A stretch of DNA of 64,000 bases from Pseudomonas taetrolens. Its GTDB lineage: Bacteria; Pseudomonadota; Gammaproteobacteria; Pseudomonadales; Pseudomonadaceae. Both the position numbers and the translations under genes were made by a program. Positions 50,059 to 59,193 of the stretch are shown here, piece after piece; position 1 is the stretch's first letter; every line of letters starts with the position of its first letter. Below the pieces are notes generated by a model, which saw only the letters and a list, made by a program, of their open reading frames with translations, did no database searches and was not told the origin of the DNA. The stretch lies in assembly GCF_900475285.1 (NCBI RefSeq), contig NZ_LS483370.1:4292001-4356000 (forward strand), written 5' to 3'.

Positions 50059-51081
50059 ATGTCTTCTTTCGATGGTCTGTTCTCTCTAGTCCAGTCGCTA
50101 CTCGGTCAGCCGGCCGCCCATTGGCTGCGCGAGCATGTTGATGTCCCTGAAGGATTGCTTGATTTCAGCTGGAGCGAACAAGCACTGCACCGGGTATGGC
50201 TCGCTGAAGCACTGAACCTGTGCCTGCTGCACAAGCTGGTGGATGCCGTGCCGGATGGCCGACGCTATGTTGAAGAACAGGCACGTCACGGACGCAAGGT
50301 GGTATTCGATCACGGCGCCCTGCGCACGGTGGATTGGCCCGACAATGGCGAGCTACCCCGTGGTCGCCAGGCCTTCGCTCGTCTGCTGGAGCCACTGGGC
50401 TTTACCGATGTACGCACCTACCCGCTGACACGGCTCAACATGACGGGCTGGGGTTATCGGCAGATGGACTTGCCCGAAGACATTGCCCAGTTTTTTGTCT
50501 CGGAACTGCACCCGGGCCGGTTCAGCGAATCCTTCCAGCAGGCCGTCAGCCGCGTGGTGAGCTCCAGCCTCGACCCGCTGGAGGCGCAACACCTGAACAT
50601 CCTCAAACGCCTGCAGCTCACCCGCCACTGCAGCCTCGACGAAGCTCAAACCGTGTTGCCGGCGCTGTACCGGGCCTTCGGGCGCCAGCACGGGGTGGTG
50701 CTTGAAACGGATTACCAGTGTCTGCTCAAGGAAAGCGCCGAAATGGCCTGGATTGCCACCGAAGGCAACAGCTTCAACCACCTGACCGACCGCGTACAAG
50801 ACCTGACCGCCTGCGTCGCGCATCAGCACGACCTGCAGCGCCCCATGAAAGACAGCATCGAAGTCTCGGCCTCGGGTCGGGTCCTGCAGACCGCGTACCG
50901 CGCCTGCACGGTCAGCCGAGGCCTGATCGATGCCGCCGGGCATTATCGCGAGCACGCAGTGCCGGGATCATTCGTCGAGTTCATTCAGCGCAAGGTTGAT
51001 CCCGACACCGGACGAATCGACCTGAACTTCGACAGCAGCAACGCCCAGGGCATTTTCAAAATGACCGACTCCAAAGCTTGA
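50059..51081 (+). CDS. DUF1338 protein, putative 2-oxoadipate dioxygenase/decarboxylase (HglS-like)
   Basis: 340 residues. The DUF1338 metal site is recognisable: H85 (FDHGALRTVDW), H241 (GNSFNHLTDRV) and E268 (SIEVSASGRVLQTAY). The characterised member HglS of P. putida is a non-haem iron enzyme that turns 2-oxoadipate into D-2-hydroxyglutarate in lysine catabolism and sits beside amaB; this protein is shorter than HglS. Here it lies 2.4 kb from the LysR gene, with pncB-nadE in between. The catalytic role is inference from the family. Confidence 0.75.
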   Translation: MSSFDGLFSLVQSLLGQPAAHWLREHVDVPEGLLDFSWSEQALHRVWLAEALNLCLLHKLVDAVPDGRRYVEEQARHGRKVVFDHGALRTVDWPDNGELPRGRQAFARLLEPLGFTDVRTYPLTRLNMTGWGYRQMDLPEDIAQFFVSELHPGRFSESFQQAVSRVVSSSLDPLEAQHLNILKRLQLTRHCSLDEAQTVLPALYRAFGRQHGVVLETDYQCLLKESAEMAWIATEGNSFNHLTDRVQDLTACVAHQHDLQRPMKDSIEVSASGRVLQTAYRACTVSRGLIDAAGHYREHAVPGSFVEFIQRKVDPDTGRIDLNFDSSNAQGIFKMTDSKA

Positions 51082-51092
51082 ACCTGAACGCA

Positions 51093-51128
51093 AACAGCCC
51101 TGACGGCACGAGGCGCGTCAGGGCTGTT
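51093..51128. terminator. Hairpin between the convergent DUF1338 and azurin genes
   Basis: AACAGCCCTGACG (51093-51105) and CGTCAGGGCTGTT (51116-51128) are perfect 13-bp arms around a 10-base loop. T-runs are weak on both strands, but position and stem strength argue for a shared transcription end. Confidence 0.75.
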
Positions 51129-51147
51129 CAAAGGCAGGTGCCGGGGC

Positions 51148-51594
51148 TTATTTGAGGACCACGGTGCCTTTCATCATCGAGTTGTGGCCCGGGAAGGAGC
51201 AGAAGAACTCATACGACTCAGCCGGATTCAGCTTCGACACGTCGAAGGTCACCGAATCGGTCTCGCCAGCGCCAATGACCTTGGTGTGGGCAATGACACG
51301 TGTGTCACCTTCCTTCAGGTAGTTTTTATCCAGCCCGGCGCTGATTCCGTCTGTGGCGATACCCGCCATGTCTGCTGTTTTGCTCAATACCCAGTTATGG
51401 CCCATGACATTTTTCGGCAATTTGCCGGAATGTTTCAGCTCAACCGTGAACGTTTTGCATGACTTGTCGATTTCAATGGCTTTGGTGTCAAAGCTCATCT
51501 GATCAGTGGAATCGACTGTCACTTTGCATTCAGCCGCCAGCAATTGGCCGCTGGCCAGAGTCAACAGGGATACCGCAACAACTTTGGCAAACAT
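51148..51594 (-). CDS. azu: Azurin (blue copper protein)
   Basis: 148 residues: 20-residue signal peptide, mature protein of 128 residues starting AECKV. All copper ligands are present in mature numbering: G45 and H46 (VMGHNW), C112, H117 and M121 ([14 protein letters not shown]), and the C3-C26 disulfide. It is a periplasmic electron carrier. No clear ANR/FNR box was found in the upstream 180 bases. Confidence 0.98.
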   Translation of the reverse strand: MFAKVVAVSLLTLASGQLLAAECKVTVDSTDQMSFDTKAIEIDKSCKTFTVELKHSGKLPKNVMGHNWVLSKTADMAGIATDGISAGLDKNYLKEGDTRVIAHTKVIGAGETDSVTFDVSKLNPAESYEFFCSFPGHNSMMKGTVVLK

Positions 51595-51771
51595 GGTTTA
51601 TCTCCGAGGCAGGGTACAAAAAATACAAAACTTGTATACAGATTGCACGAAAGCGATGAAAGTTCCAATGACCTGCGTCATGCTCTATCGCATTAATCGA
51701 AACAATCAACCAGCCAGACGAACATCAGGCCCTTAACCTTAGGCCATCAATTCCGGTCTGGAGCACCCCTG

Positions 51772-51948
51772 ATGAGATTTCCCGCATTGCTGTCCCACCT
51801 GCTCGCCGCCTATGCCTGCGGTGCCAGCGGGCACCCTGAACCCTCAGGCGCTACGCTTGAATACACGCACTATTCTGACCAGGTGTAGAGTCGGGGCAGC
51901 AACGTGGAATTCACCCTTGCAAAAACCCAGCTAACGGCTAAGCACTAA
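51772..51948 (+). pseudogene. Possible decayed small secreted protein gene
   Basis: After a good ribosome-binding site (GGAG, 8 bases before the ATG), a frame reads MRFPALLSHLLAAYACGASG... to a TAG at 51886-51888, then continues in frame with SRGSNVEFTLAKTQLTAKH to TAA at 51946. The first part looks like a signal or lipoprotein leader. The whole would be 58 codons with one internal stop. Not recognised; it could be chance. Confidence 0.3.
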
Positions 51949-52002
51949 TACAGGGCAGAATACGCGCCGCTCAACCTCAACTTCGAGCCCAGAGGATCGC
52001 CC

Positions 52003-52209
52003 ATGGCCAAACCAAATTACAACTTCGCTAAGCGTCAAAGAGACTTGGCTAAAGAGCAGAAGAAAGAGGAAAAGCTTCAGCGCAAGAAAGCAGCCGCTGA
52101 AGAAGGCACAGTAGAGCTGAATCCCGATGCTGACACCGCCGTCGATGCAGAGGGTGAGGTTGTCGCTGAAAACACCGAGACACCAGCAGAAAAAGCTCCC
52201 GACGCGTAA
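52003..52209 (+). CDS. Conserved small charged protein, function unknown
   Basis: 68 residues. The first half is highly basic and helical (NYNFAKRQRDLAKEQKKEEKLQRKKAAAEE), the second half acidic (DADTAVDAEGEVVAENTET). AGAGGA lies just upstream of the ATG. Proteins with this N-terminus are widespread in Pseudomonas, from memory. No function is known to me; the basic part could bind nucleic acid. Confidence 0.8.
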   Translation: MAKPNYNFAKRQRDLAKEQKKEEKLQRKKAAAEEGTVELNPDADTAVDAEGEVVAENTETPAEKAPDA

Positions 52210-52403
52210 CCCCCTCGGCCCGGTTATCCACAACCTGGCCCACAGGATCTGTGATCAGGATCAGCAGCCCCGCCTGTTGATCCTCGCAGTTACCCTGACA
52301 GCTCCTGTAACGCCATCAGACGCTTCAAGTCACGCAAACACACAGCGAGAGACACCGGACTGCCTGCGCATGCCTGAAAGGCTTCTCAGGCGGCAGAATG
52401 CAC

Positions 52404-52427
52404 AACGCCAGCTCGAAAGCTGGCGTT
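52404..52427. terminator. Hairpin downstream of ygiQ
   Basis: AACGCCAGCT and AGCTGGCGTT form a perfect 10-bp stem with a CGAA loop, 39 bases past the ygiQ stop. No T-run on the minus strand, so terminator function is likely but not certain. The 256-base gap 52210-52465 also holds one TTATCCACA 9-mer at 52224-52232. Confidence 0.5.
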
Positions 52428-52465
52428 GCGGGGTGTCGCAATCGGTAGCCGCTGCTGTACCGGCG

Positions 52466-54811
52466 TTAGCGCGGTACAACAGGCTTGCGGGTCGGCTTCT
52501 GACTCTTGCCGCCCTTGGCTGCCTCTTGACGCTCCTTCGCAGCTTGCTTGTTGCGGGCAAACGCTGCGGCCTTGGCCTGTTCACGCTTGTCCCACGGGTT
52601 ACCGCCATCACTGGCACGTGGAGGCAGCCCCGTGTGCTGGGTGAGGATCTTGGTGGTCTTGTCCTTGGCCACTTTATGGCTACCGGCAGGTGTCGAGTTT
52701 TTGCGACGCGCGCTTTGGTAGCCATCAACCGCCGGCTGGTGCAACGGAATCAGTTGATCCTTGCCCGAGCCGATCAGATCGGCACGGCCCATGCGGGTCA
52801 AGGCTTCACGCAGCATCGGCCAGCCTTTCGGATCGTGATAGCGCAAGAACGCCTTGTGCAGGCGACGCTGCTCTTCGCTCTTGACGATGGTGACCGAGTC
52901 GCTCTTGTACGTCACCTTGCGCAGCGGGTTCTTGCCCGAGTGGTACATCGCCGTGGCGGTAGCCATTGGCGACGGGTAGAACGCCTGCACCTGGTCAGCA
53001 CGGAAACCATTGCTCTTGAGCCACAGCGCAAGGTTCATCATGTCTTCGTCTTTGGTGCCCGGGTGAGCCGCGATGAAGTACGGAATCAGGTACTGCTCCT
53101 TGCCCGCTTCCTTGGTGTACTTCTCGAACATGCGCTTGAACTTGTCATAGCTGCCGATGCCCGGCTTCATCATCTGGTTGAGCGGACCTTCCTCGGTATG
53201 TTCCGGGGCGATCTTCAGGTAACCACCCACGTGGTGGGTCACCAGCTCTTTCACGTATTCCGGCGACTCGACCGCCAGGTCGTAACGCAGACCGGAAGCG
53301 ATCAGGATCTTCTTCACACCCGGCAAGGCACGGGCGCTGCGATACAGCTGGATCAGCGACGAGTGGTCAGTGTTCAGGTTCGGACAAATGCCGGGGAACA
53401 CGCACGATGGCTTGCGGCACGCCGATTCGATTTCCGGGGTTTTGCAGGCAATGCGATACATGTTCGCGGTCGGCCCGCCGAGGTCGGAAATCACACCGGT
53501 AAAGCCCGGGACCTTGTCGCGGATCTCTTCGATTTCGCGAATGATCGACTCTTCGGAGCGGTTCTGGATGATCCGGCCTTCGTGCTCAGTGATCGAGCAG
53601 AAAGTGCAGCCGCCAAAACAGCCACGCATGATGTTCACCGAGAAACGGATCATGTCGTAGGCCGGGATCTTCTCCTTGCCGTACGCAGGGTGCGGGACAC
53701 GTGCGTAAGGCATGCCGAACACGTAATCCATTTCTTCGGTGGTCATCGGAATCGGTGGCGGGTTGAACCACACATCCACTTCACCATGCTTCTGAACCAG
53801 GGCACGGGCATTACCCGGGTTGGTTTCGAGGTGAAGCACGCGGTTGGCGTGAGCGTACAGAACCGCGTCAGCACGTACCTTCTCGACCGATGGCAGACGG
53901 ATAACCGTCTTGTCACGGGTCATGCGCGGGCTGGCCAGGATCTGTACAACCTTGGCTTCGTTCGGGTCTTCAGCCGGGCCCTTTTCCTGCTCGATGGCGC
54001 AGGCCTGGGTGTCCTGGGTGTTCACGTACGGGTTGATGATCTTGTCGATCTTGCCCGGACGGTCGATACGCGTGGAGTCGACTTCATACCAGTCTTTTGG
54101 CGTATCGCGACGAATGAACGCCGTACCGCGGACATCGGTGATTTCTTCGACCTTGTGGCCGTACGACAGACGCTGGGCCACTTCGACAATGGCGCGTTCG
54201 GCGTTGCCGTACAGCAGGATATCAGCGCAGGCATCGATCAGGATCGAGTTGCGTACGCGGTCCTGCCAGTAATCGTAATGCGCGATACGGCGCAGCGAAG
54301 CCTCGATGCCGCCGAGTACGATCGGCACATGCTTGTAGGCTTCCTTGCAACGCTGGCTGTAGACCAGGCTCGCGCGATCCGGACGTTTGCCCGCCATGCC
54401 GCCTGGGGTGTAGGCGTCATCGGAGCGGATTTTTTTGTCGGCGGTGTAACGGTTGATCATCGAGTCCATGTTGCCGGCGGCAACGCCGAAGAACAGGTTC
54501 GGCTCCCCCAGCTTCATGAAGTCGTCTTTGGACTGCCAGTCAGGCTGGGCAATGATGCCCACGCGAAAACCCTGGGACTCCAGCAAGCGACCAATAATTG
54601 CCATGCCGAACGAAGGGTGATCGACATAGGCATCACCGGTCACGATGATGATGTCGCAGGAATCCCAGCCAAGCTGATCCATCTCCTCCCTGCTCATGGG
54701 CAGGAATGGTGCTGGGCCGAAACATTCGGCCCAGTACTTCGGATAGTCAAATAAAGGCTTGGCTGCTTGCATGTCGATGACCGGTGTTGAGTGCGAAAAA
54801 GGACGCGTCAT
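52466..54811 (-). CDS. ygiQ: YgiQ-family radical SAM protein
   Basis: 781 residues. An N-terminal region of the family ([50 protein letters not shown]) precedes the radical SAM cluster motif CFGGCTFC (CxxxCxxC) and a long TIM-barrel part ([35 protein letters not shown]). The C-terminal 90 residues are lysine-rich and disordered. The reaction is unknown. The start could also be the inner ATG at 54772; neither has a strong ribosome-binding site. Confidence 0.92.
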   Translation of the reverse strand: MTRPFSHSTPVIDMQAAKPLFDYPKYWAECFGPAPFLPMSREEMDQLGWDSCDIIIVTGDAYVDHPSFGMAIIGRLLESQGFRVGIIAQPDWQSKDDFMKLGEPNLFFGVAAGNMDSMINRYTADKKIRSDDAYTPGGMAGKRPDRASLVYSQRCKEAYKHVPIVLGGIEASLRRIAHYDYWQDRVRNSILIDACADILLYGNAERAIVEVAQRLSYGHKVEEITDVRGTAFIRRDTPKDWYEVDSTRIDRPGKIDKIINPYVNTQDTQACAIEQEKGPAEDPNEAKVVQILASPRMTRDKTVIRLPSVEKVRADAVLYAHANRVLHLETNPGNARALVQKHGEVDVWFNPPPIPMTTEEMDYVFGMPYARVPHPAYGKEKIPAYDMIRFSVNIMRGCFGGCTFCSITEHEGRIIQNRSEESIIREIEEIRDKVPGFTGVISDLGGPTANMYRIACKTPEIESACRKPSCVFPGICPNLNTDHSSLIQLYRSARALPGVKKILIASGLRYDLAVESPEYVKELVTHHVGGYLKIAPEHTEEGPLNQMMKPGIGSYDKFKRMFEKYTKEAGKEQYLIPYFIAAHPGTKDEDMMNLALWLKSNGFRADQVQAFYPSPMATATAMYHSGKNPLRKVTYKSDSVTIVKSEEQRRLHKAFLRYHDPKGWPMLREALTRMGRADLIGSGKDQLIPLHQPAVDGYQSARRKNSTPAGSHKVAKDKTTKILTQHTGLPPRASDGGNPWDKREQAKAAAFARNKQAAKERQEAAKGGKSQKPTRKPVVPR

Positions 54812-55121
54812 TTACGAGGAAATTCGCGGTCGCGGAATATAGCACAAAATTTGATCAAATCCGACCGTGACGGTGGGTTTTGCCGACCACTGACCCCACA
54901 GCGAACTCAAAGCCCGCAGAAGCAAACACACGCTGGCAAATGAATGTGCTCGGTGGACAACCAAACACCCCGGCACAACCACGCATTAATCCGGCACTAC
55001 ATAACTATGACTTGTCCGCACTTATAAGATTAAACGGCGCTTTTACGCATCAGTTTTTTACTCTTTTTAAACACTACGAACGCCCTAAACTTGAGCCATT
55101 CATCAAGCAAAGGAAATGCTC
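54812..55121. other. Intergenic region between divergent ygiQ and the SET-toxin gene
   Basis: 310 bases without a supportable gene. The half nearest the toxin gene (about 55000-55080) is clearly more A+T-rich than surrounding DNA, as expected for a promoter or for acquired DNA. I cannot place a convincing -35/-10 pair. Confidence 0.5.
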
Positions 55122-58100
55122 ATGCCCACAACTCCGCCCGCCTCTCCCGCAGCACCGTCATTAAAAGATTCACGTATCGACTTTATAAAACAACATATTC
55201 CCGACTGGCTGCTCAATGCCGACGCCTCTGCCCGAGCCAACTTCCGACGCCTGTATATTCGCCACCTCGAGCATCAACATGCGGTGGCAAACCGGCTCGC
55301 GCTATTAAAGACGCCCACGGCATTTGCCCAGCCCATTCTTGAACTGGCACTCTTGGCCCGCTTCGATTCCCCGCTCGATGTCACCCATAACTTCATCAAG
55401 ATTACCCATGTTCATTCGCACCTGTTCGGGCTGTTTACGACAACCGCCGCCGCCACTCACCAAACCCTGCTGCAGGCGGCCCTGCAGAACTTCGAAGCCT
55501 CCGAAACAGAACCTGACGGATTCATCGAAGGCTCGATGCTCTACGCCCGGCTCGGCCAGGATGGCTGGCACTCGCTAAGACCCAGGCCGGAACAGTTTGC
55601 CCAAGTGTGCCGTACGCTGGATCTGGGCTCGCAGTACCAACAGCACATCCGGTCAGTCTTCAGCGCCCCGGCCCTTGAGGATGACTGGCGCCACGAGAGC
55701 CAGACACCAATTGACTTTATCGCCCACGGGAAAAGCACGCTCGAAGTCATGGCGTGTATCGCAGCCCTGAAAGGTGATATCAGCCAGTCGGCTCATACGC
55801 TGCTGACAAAGCTTGTCGCAGGCGAATCAACACTGCTCCTTCAAGGTGAATCGGTATTTTTATCCAGCATCAATTTTCTGGGCACGGTATTAACAGGACC
55901 GGTCCTGATATGTGCCCATATTACTGATAAAGCACGGCGCCAACCCTGCATTGGTTATATTCCGGTTCCTGGAGAAGCGTCGCTTAAAGAGTATGTTTCC
56001 ATCGCTCACTTTGAAGCGCACCTGAGTGAACTATTACGCGTCGACAGAACGGCATTCCTGTTGCACTTTGTCCCGCTTCGCCAACAACAAACATTCAAGG
56101 AGTCATTGGCCTCTTATTACCCCAACGATACATCCCTTGAGTTAATACCCTGTAATGAGCCTCTGTTTGAACACCTCCACCAACAGCGACTCGAACGCAT
56201 GCTTGACGATGCCCGGCAAATTGCCGTGCCTGTAGAAGACGTCAACATGGAAGTTCGCAACCGAAGAATCCAGACACTTGAAAGCGCAGGGTGGACACTC
56301 GCTACCCTGGCCCTCTCGCTGATCCCCGGCATAGGTGAAGCCATGCTCGCATTGACCTCAGCACATATGCTCGATCAGGTTTATCACGGCATCAAGGCCT
56401 GGTCTGACAATGACCTGAGTCTGGCAACCGAATATCTGCTGGACGTCACAGACAGCCTGGCCGAAATGGCCGTCATCGGAGCCGGCGCACACATGGTCAC
56501 CTCGCGCTTGCGCAGCATCGACATGCCCGAATTCGTGACCCGCCTGGCCCCCATCAGGCTGCCCGATGGTTCCCAGAGGCTGTGGAATGTTGACCTGGCC
56601 CCTTATCAGCAAGACCTGGAGCTGCCGGCCACTGCTCTTCCCAACAAACAGGGCCTTTATGAACTCAACAGCAAAGACTACTTAAAACTGGAGCAGCAAG
56701 TGTTTGAGGTCACCCGTGAATCCTCTCAAGCCCCTTGGCGAGTGAAGCATCCAACCGACCAAACCGCCTTCTCCCCCACATTGAGCACGAACAAGTACGG
56801 GGCCTGGCGCCTTGAACAAGAACAGCCACTCACCTGGAACAATGCCAAGCTCATCAAACGACTGGGACGTTACGGCGAGGCTCTGGAGCCGGATGATGTT
56901 GATTTCATCATGTCTGCCACCGACGTCAGCACCGAGATGCTGCAACGCGTACACGCTGACAGCCTGGTGCCACCCGGACTGCTGATCGATGCGCTCAAGC
57001 GCCTGGCGATCGACCGTAAAATCAAGTCATTCATCGAAGATATCCAGCTCAACCAGACCCCTGACGCCAGTAACGCCGAGCTTTGGCTGCAACTGCTGAC
57101 ATCCCTGCCAGGATGGCCTGGTAATAAATCCGTGCGCTGGATTGACGATCTGGGCCAGGTCATTCGCGACTTTGGCGACACTGCGCCCAACCACACACGC
57201 CTACCGGTGACAGACGCTCAACTGCAAGCCGGGATTGCACTCGACACCCTGCTGGCCTACCTGGACCATCAAGAACTCACAACCCTGCTGGGGCATCCGC
57301 CCAGCGTTTCGTCACAAACCAACACGGCAGCACTGGGCGAAGCCATGAGTGCTTATGCGCAGATTTTCCGCCATAGGGTGTTCGAAATCCTCTACCAGTA
57401 CAGTGAAGTCAGCGACGATGAATTGACCCGGGCCATCAGGCGCAGCTACCCGACGATGCCAACCAGCGTGGCCGACGAACTGATCGTGACAACCAACCCG
57501 TCAGAGCAACTCCAGTTGCTGGGCCCCAGGCCACTGCCGCTGGTGTTCAAAACCGAGGCCGATGCGTTGATGGCCAGGTTGAGTGTCAACCGGGTATACG
57601 AAGGCTTATTCCTGGACTCGGTCAGCAGCGAACAAAGCGACCTTCTGGCCTTCTCGATCTTCGAACACCTGGTGGACTGGCCCGCGGCGCTGAATATCGA
57701 GCTTCACCGAAACGCCCCCGACGGTCCGTTACTGGCAAGTACTCACACACAGAGCACCTCAACCAAAAGAATCCTGATTGCCAATGAAAACAGGTATCAA
57801 GCTCTCAGCCCGGAAGGAGAGCCCCTCGCCTCACCTGGCAGCATTTATTACGCACTGTACAACTGCCTGTCGGAATCCGAGCACCAGTCTTTGGGCCTGT
57901 CCACATTCGCGCCGGTCCATGAACTTAAACAGCGCATGGCACAGACCCGCCTGCAAGTTGATGGGCAGTCACTCGCGCGACGGCATTTACCCAATGAACG
58001 GCTTGAAACTTCCGAGCTATTCTTTCCTTCATTCCAACAACTGGATCCTAACTTCGCCATTCAGGAACCCCTGGAAGGCATTCCGCCACGGATGGATGGC

Positions 58101-59138
58101 ATTTATCGGGGCATTTATCAAAAAATCCCAGAAGACGGTGGTTTTGTTCGCAACTTCATCAAGGTGCATGCCTGGACCTTTCAAGTGGAACTCACACGCC
58201 TTGGCTGGCGCCTGATAGATGCCCGCAACCCATTCCGCAGTTACAAGCCATTGATCCGCCGCACAGCGGATGACAGCTGGGAGCTGGATCGGGACAGCGG
58301 GCTTAAAGGCGGGTCTCCTGGCATTGGAAGCTCACGGGTAAACGTCGAGGAAAGCTCCACAGACCCATTCGTTACGGCAAGTGAACGGCCATGGACCGAA
58401 TACACTCCTCGTGAAAGCTCGATCATGCGCAACACCGACAACTACCAGCACGCTCGCAATCAGCCCGGGACCTATGAGCGCGCGGAGAACGGACGCTATC
58501 CACTTCGTGACTTGCTGGGCAACCCCTTGCGTATTCGCTCCATCCAGACCCGAGCCCGCTCAACGACATCCAGTACCCGCTATAACAGCGAATTAATCAG
58601 GCCTTATATCCAGTGGGAAGGTTATGAAGCGGTGGGCAGTCTTTATGAAGAAAAACTCCATCTGCGCACATTTACCCACTCCGACATTCAAGTGGAGGGC
58701 GAACAACTGCTGGTCGGTCAATCGATGGTCACAGCCAAGATCCGGCTCAACAAAGGGGAAGTGCTGGGGGTTTATTCAGGGGAACTGATCCCTTATCACA
58801 TTGCCCATCGCCGCAGAGATCCGTACATCATCGATGTGATGCTAAAGAAATCGTCGACAACCCACCCCAGGGTCATGCCAGTGGTTTTGTCCGGCACCAA
58901 CATTCTGTCGCGAATCAACACAACGTTTGAATACGCCAATGGCAGGCCGGTCAGGCAGGCTGCCAGTGGCTATAACGTTGAGATCGCGCCTTTCGTGGTC
59001 GAAACCCTTAACACCGAGGGCGTCAAAGAGAAGTACATGCTGACGGGCATGTTCGCCAGCGAGACCATTGAGCCCGGTACGGAGCTGCGCTGGAACTACG
59101 CCTACACCGAACGGGACATCCAGCATTTGTTCTCTTGA
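55122..59138 (+). CDS. Dermonecrotic-toxin-like protein with C-terminal SET methyltransferase-like domain
   Basis: 1338 residues, no signal peptide. Residues about 20-1000 share landmarks in order with the protein at 16372-21579: IPDWL, AFAQPILELAL, LLQAALQNFE, CRTLDLGSQYQQ, AALKGDI and a hydrophobic helical stretch at 388-460. There are no leucine-rich repeats or NEL domain. Instead residues about 1207-1330 look like a SET domain: NKGEVLGVYSGELI (SET-N), GTNILSRINTTFEYANG (place of the RFINHSCxPN knot) and SETIEPGTELRWNYAY (place of GEELTYDY). ATG 55122 is preferred to 55116 because AAAGGA is 7 bases upstream. A protein-methylating toxin is inferred. Confidence 0.8.
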   Translation: MPTTPPASPAAPSLKDSRIDFIKQHIPDWLLNADASARANFRRLYIRHLEHQHAVANRLALLKTPTAFAQPILELALLARFDSPLDVTHNFIKITHVHSHLFGLFTTTAAATHQTLLQAALQNFEASETEPDGFIEGSMLYARLGQDGWHSLRPRPEQFAQVCRTLDLGSQYQQHIRSVFSAPALEDDWRHESQTPIDFIAHGKSTLEVMACIAALKGDISQSAHTLLTKLVAGESTLLLQGESVFLSSINFLGTVLTGPVLICAHITDKARRQPCIGYIPVPGEASLKEYVSIAHFEAHLSELLRVDRTAFLLHFVPLRQQQTFKESLASYYPNDTSLELIPCNEPLFEHLHQQRLERMLDDARQIAVPVEDVNMEVRNRRIQTLESAGWTLATLALSLIPGIGEAMLALTSAHMLDQVYHGIKAWSDNDLSLATEYLLDVTDSLAEMAVIGAGAHMVTSRLRSIDMPEFVTRLAPIRLPDGSQRLWNVDLAPYQQDLELPATALPNKQGLYELNSKDYLKLEQQVFEVTRESSQAPWRVKHPTDQTAFSPTLSTNKYGAWRLEQEQPLTWNNAKLIKRLGRYGEALEPDDVDFIMSATDVSTEMLQRVHADSLVPPGLLIDALKRLAIDRKIKSFIEDIQLNQTPDASNAELWLQLLTSLPGWPGNKSVRWIDDLGQVIRDFGDTAPNHTRLPVTDAQLQAGIALDTLLAYLDHQELTTLLGHPPSVSSQTNTAALGEAMSAYAQIFRHRVFEILYQYSEVSDDELTRAIRRSYPTMPTSVADELIVTTNPSEQLQLLGPRPLPLVFKTEADALMARLSVNRVYEGLFLDSVSSEQSDLLAFSIFEHLVDWPAALNIELHRNAPDGPLLASTHTQSTSTKRILIANENRYQALSPEGEPLASPGSIYYALYNCLSESEHQSLGLSTFAPVHELKQRMAQTRLQVDGQSLARRHLPNERLETSELFFPSFQQLDPNFAIQEPLEGIPPRMDGIYRGIYQKIPEDGGFVRNFIKVHAWTFQVELTRLGWRLIDARNPFRSYKPLIRRTADDSWELDRDSGLKGGSPGIGSSRVNVEESSTDPFVTASERPWTEYTPRESSIMRNTDNYQHARNQPGTYERAENGRYPLRDLLGNPLRIRSIQTRARSTTSSTRYNSELIRPYIQWEGYEAVGSLYEEKLHLRTFTHSDIQVEGEQLLVGQSMVTAKIRLNKGEVLGVYSGELIPYHIAHRRRDPYIIDVMLKKSSTTHPRVMPVVLSGTNILSRINTTFEYANGRPVRQAASGYNVEIAPFVVETLNTEGVKEKYMLTGMFASETIEPGTELRWNYAYTERDIQHLFS

Positions 59139-59193
59139 ACAATACCGCTGCTCACAACCGGCCCCTGATCAGGCCACCAGCCGTATCAGGCGA

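Noticed and set aside
48915..50060. 381-codon open frame on the minus strand
   Set aside because: Antisense to nadE and running through a REP element.
51640..51750. ANR/FNR box before azurin
   Set aside because: Best match has the half-sites TTGAT and TCGAT, not the TTGAT-N4-ATCAA dyad.
52127..54754. 875-codon open frame on the + strand
   Set aside because: Lies antisense to ygiQ, which has clear radical SAM motifs; long mirror frames are common in GC-rich genes.
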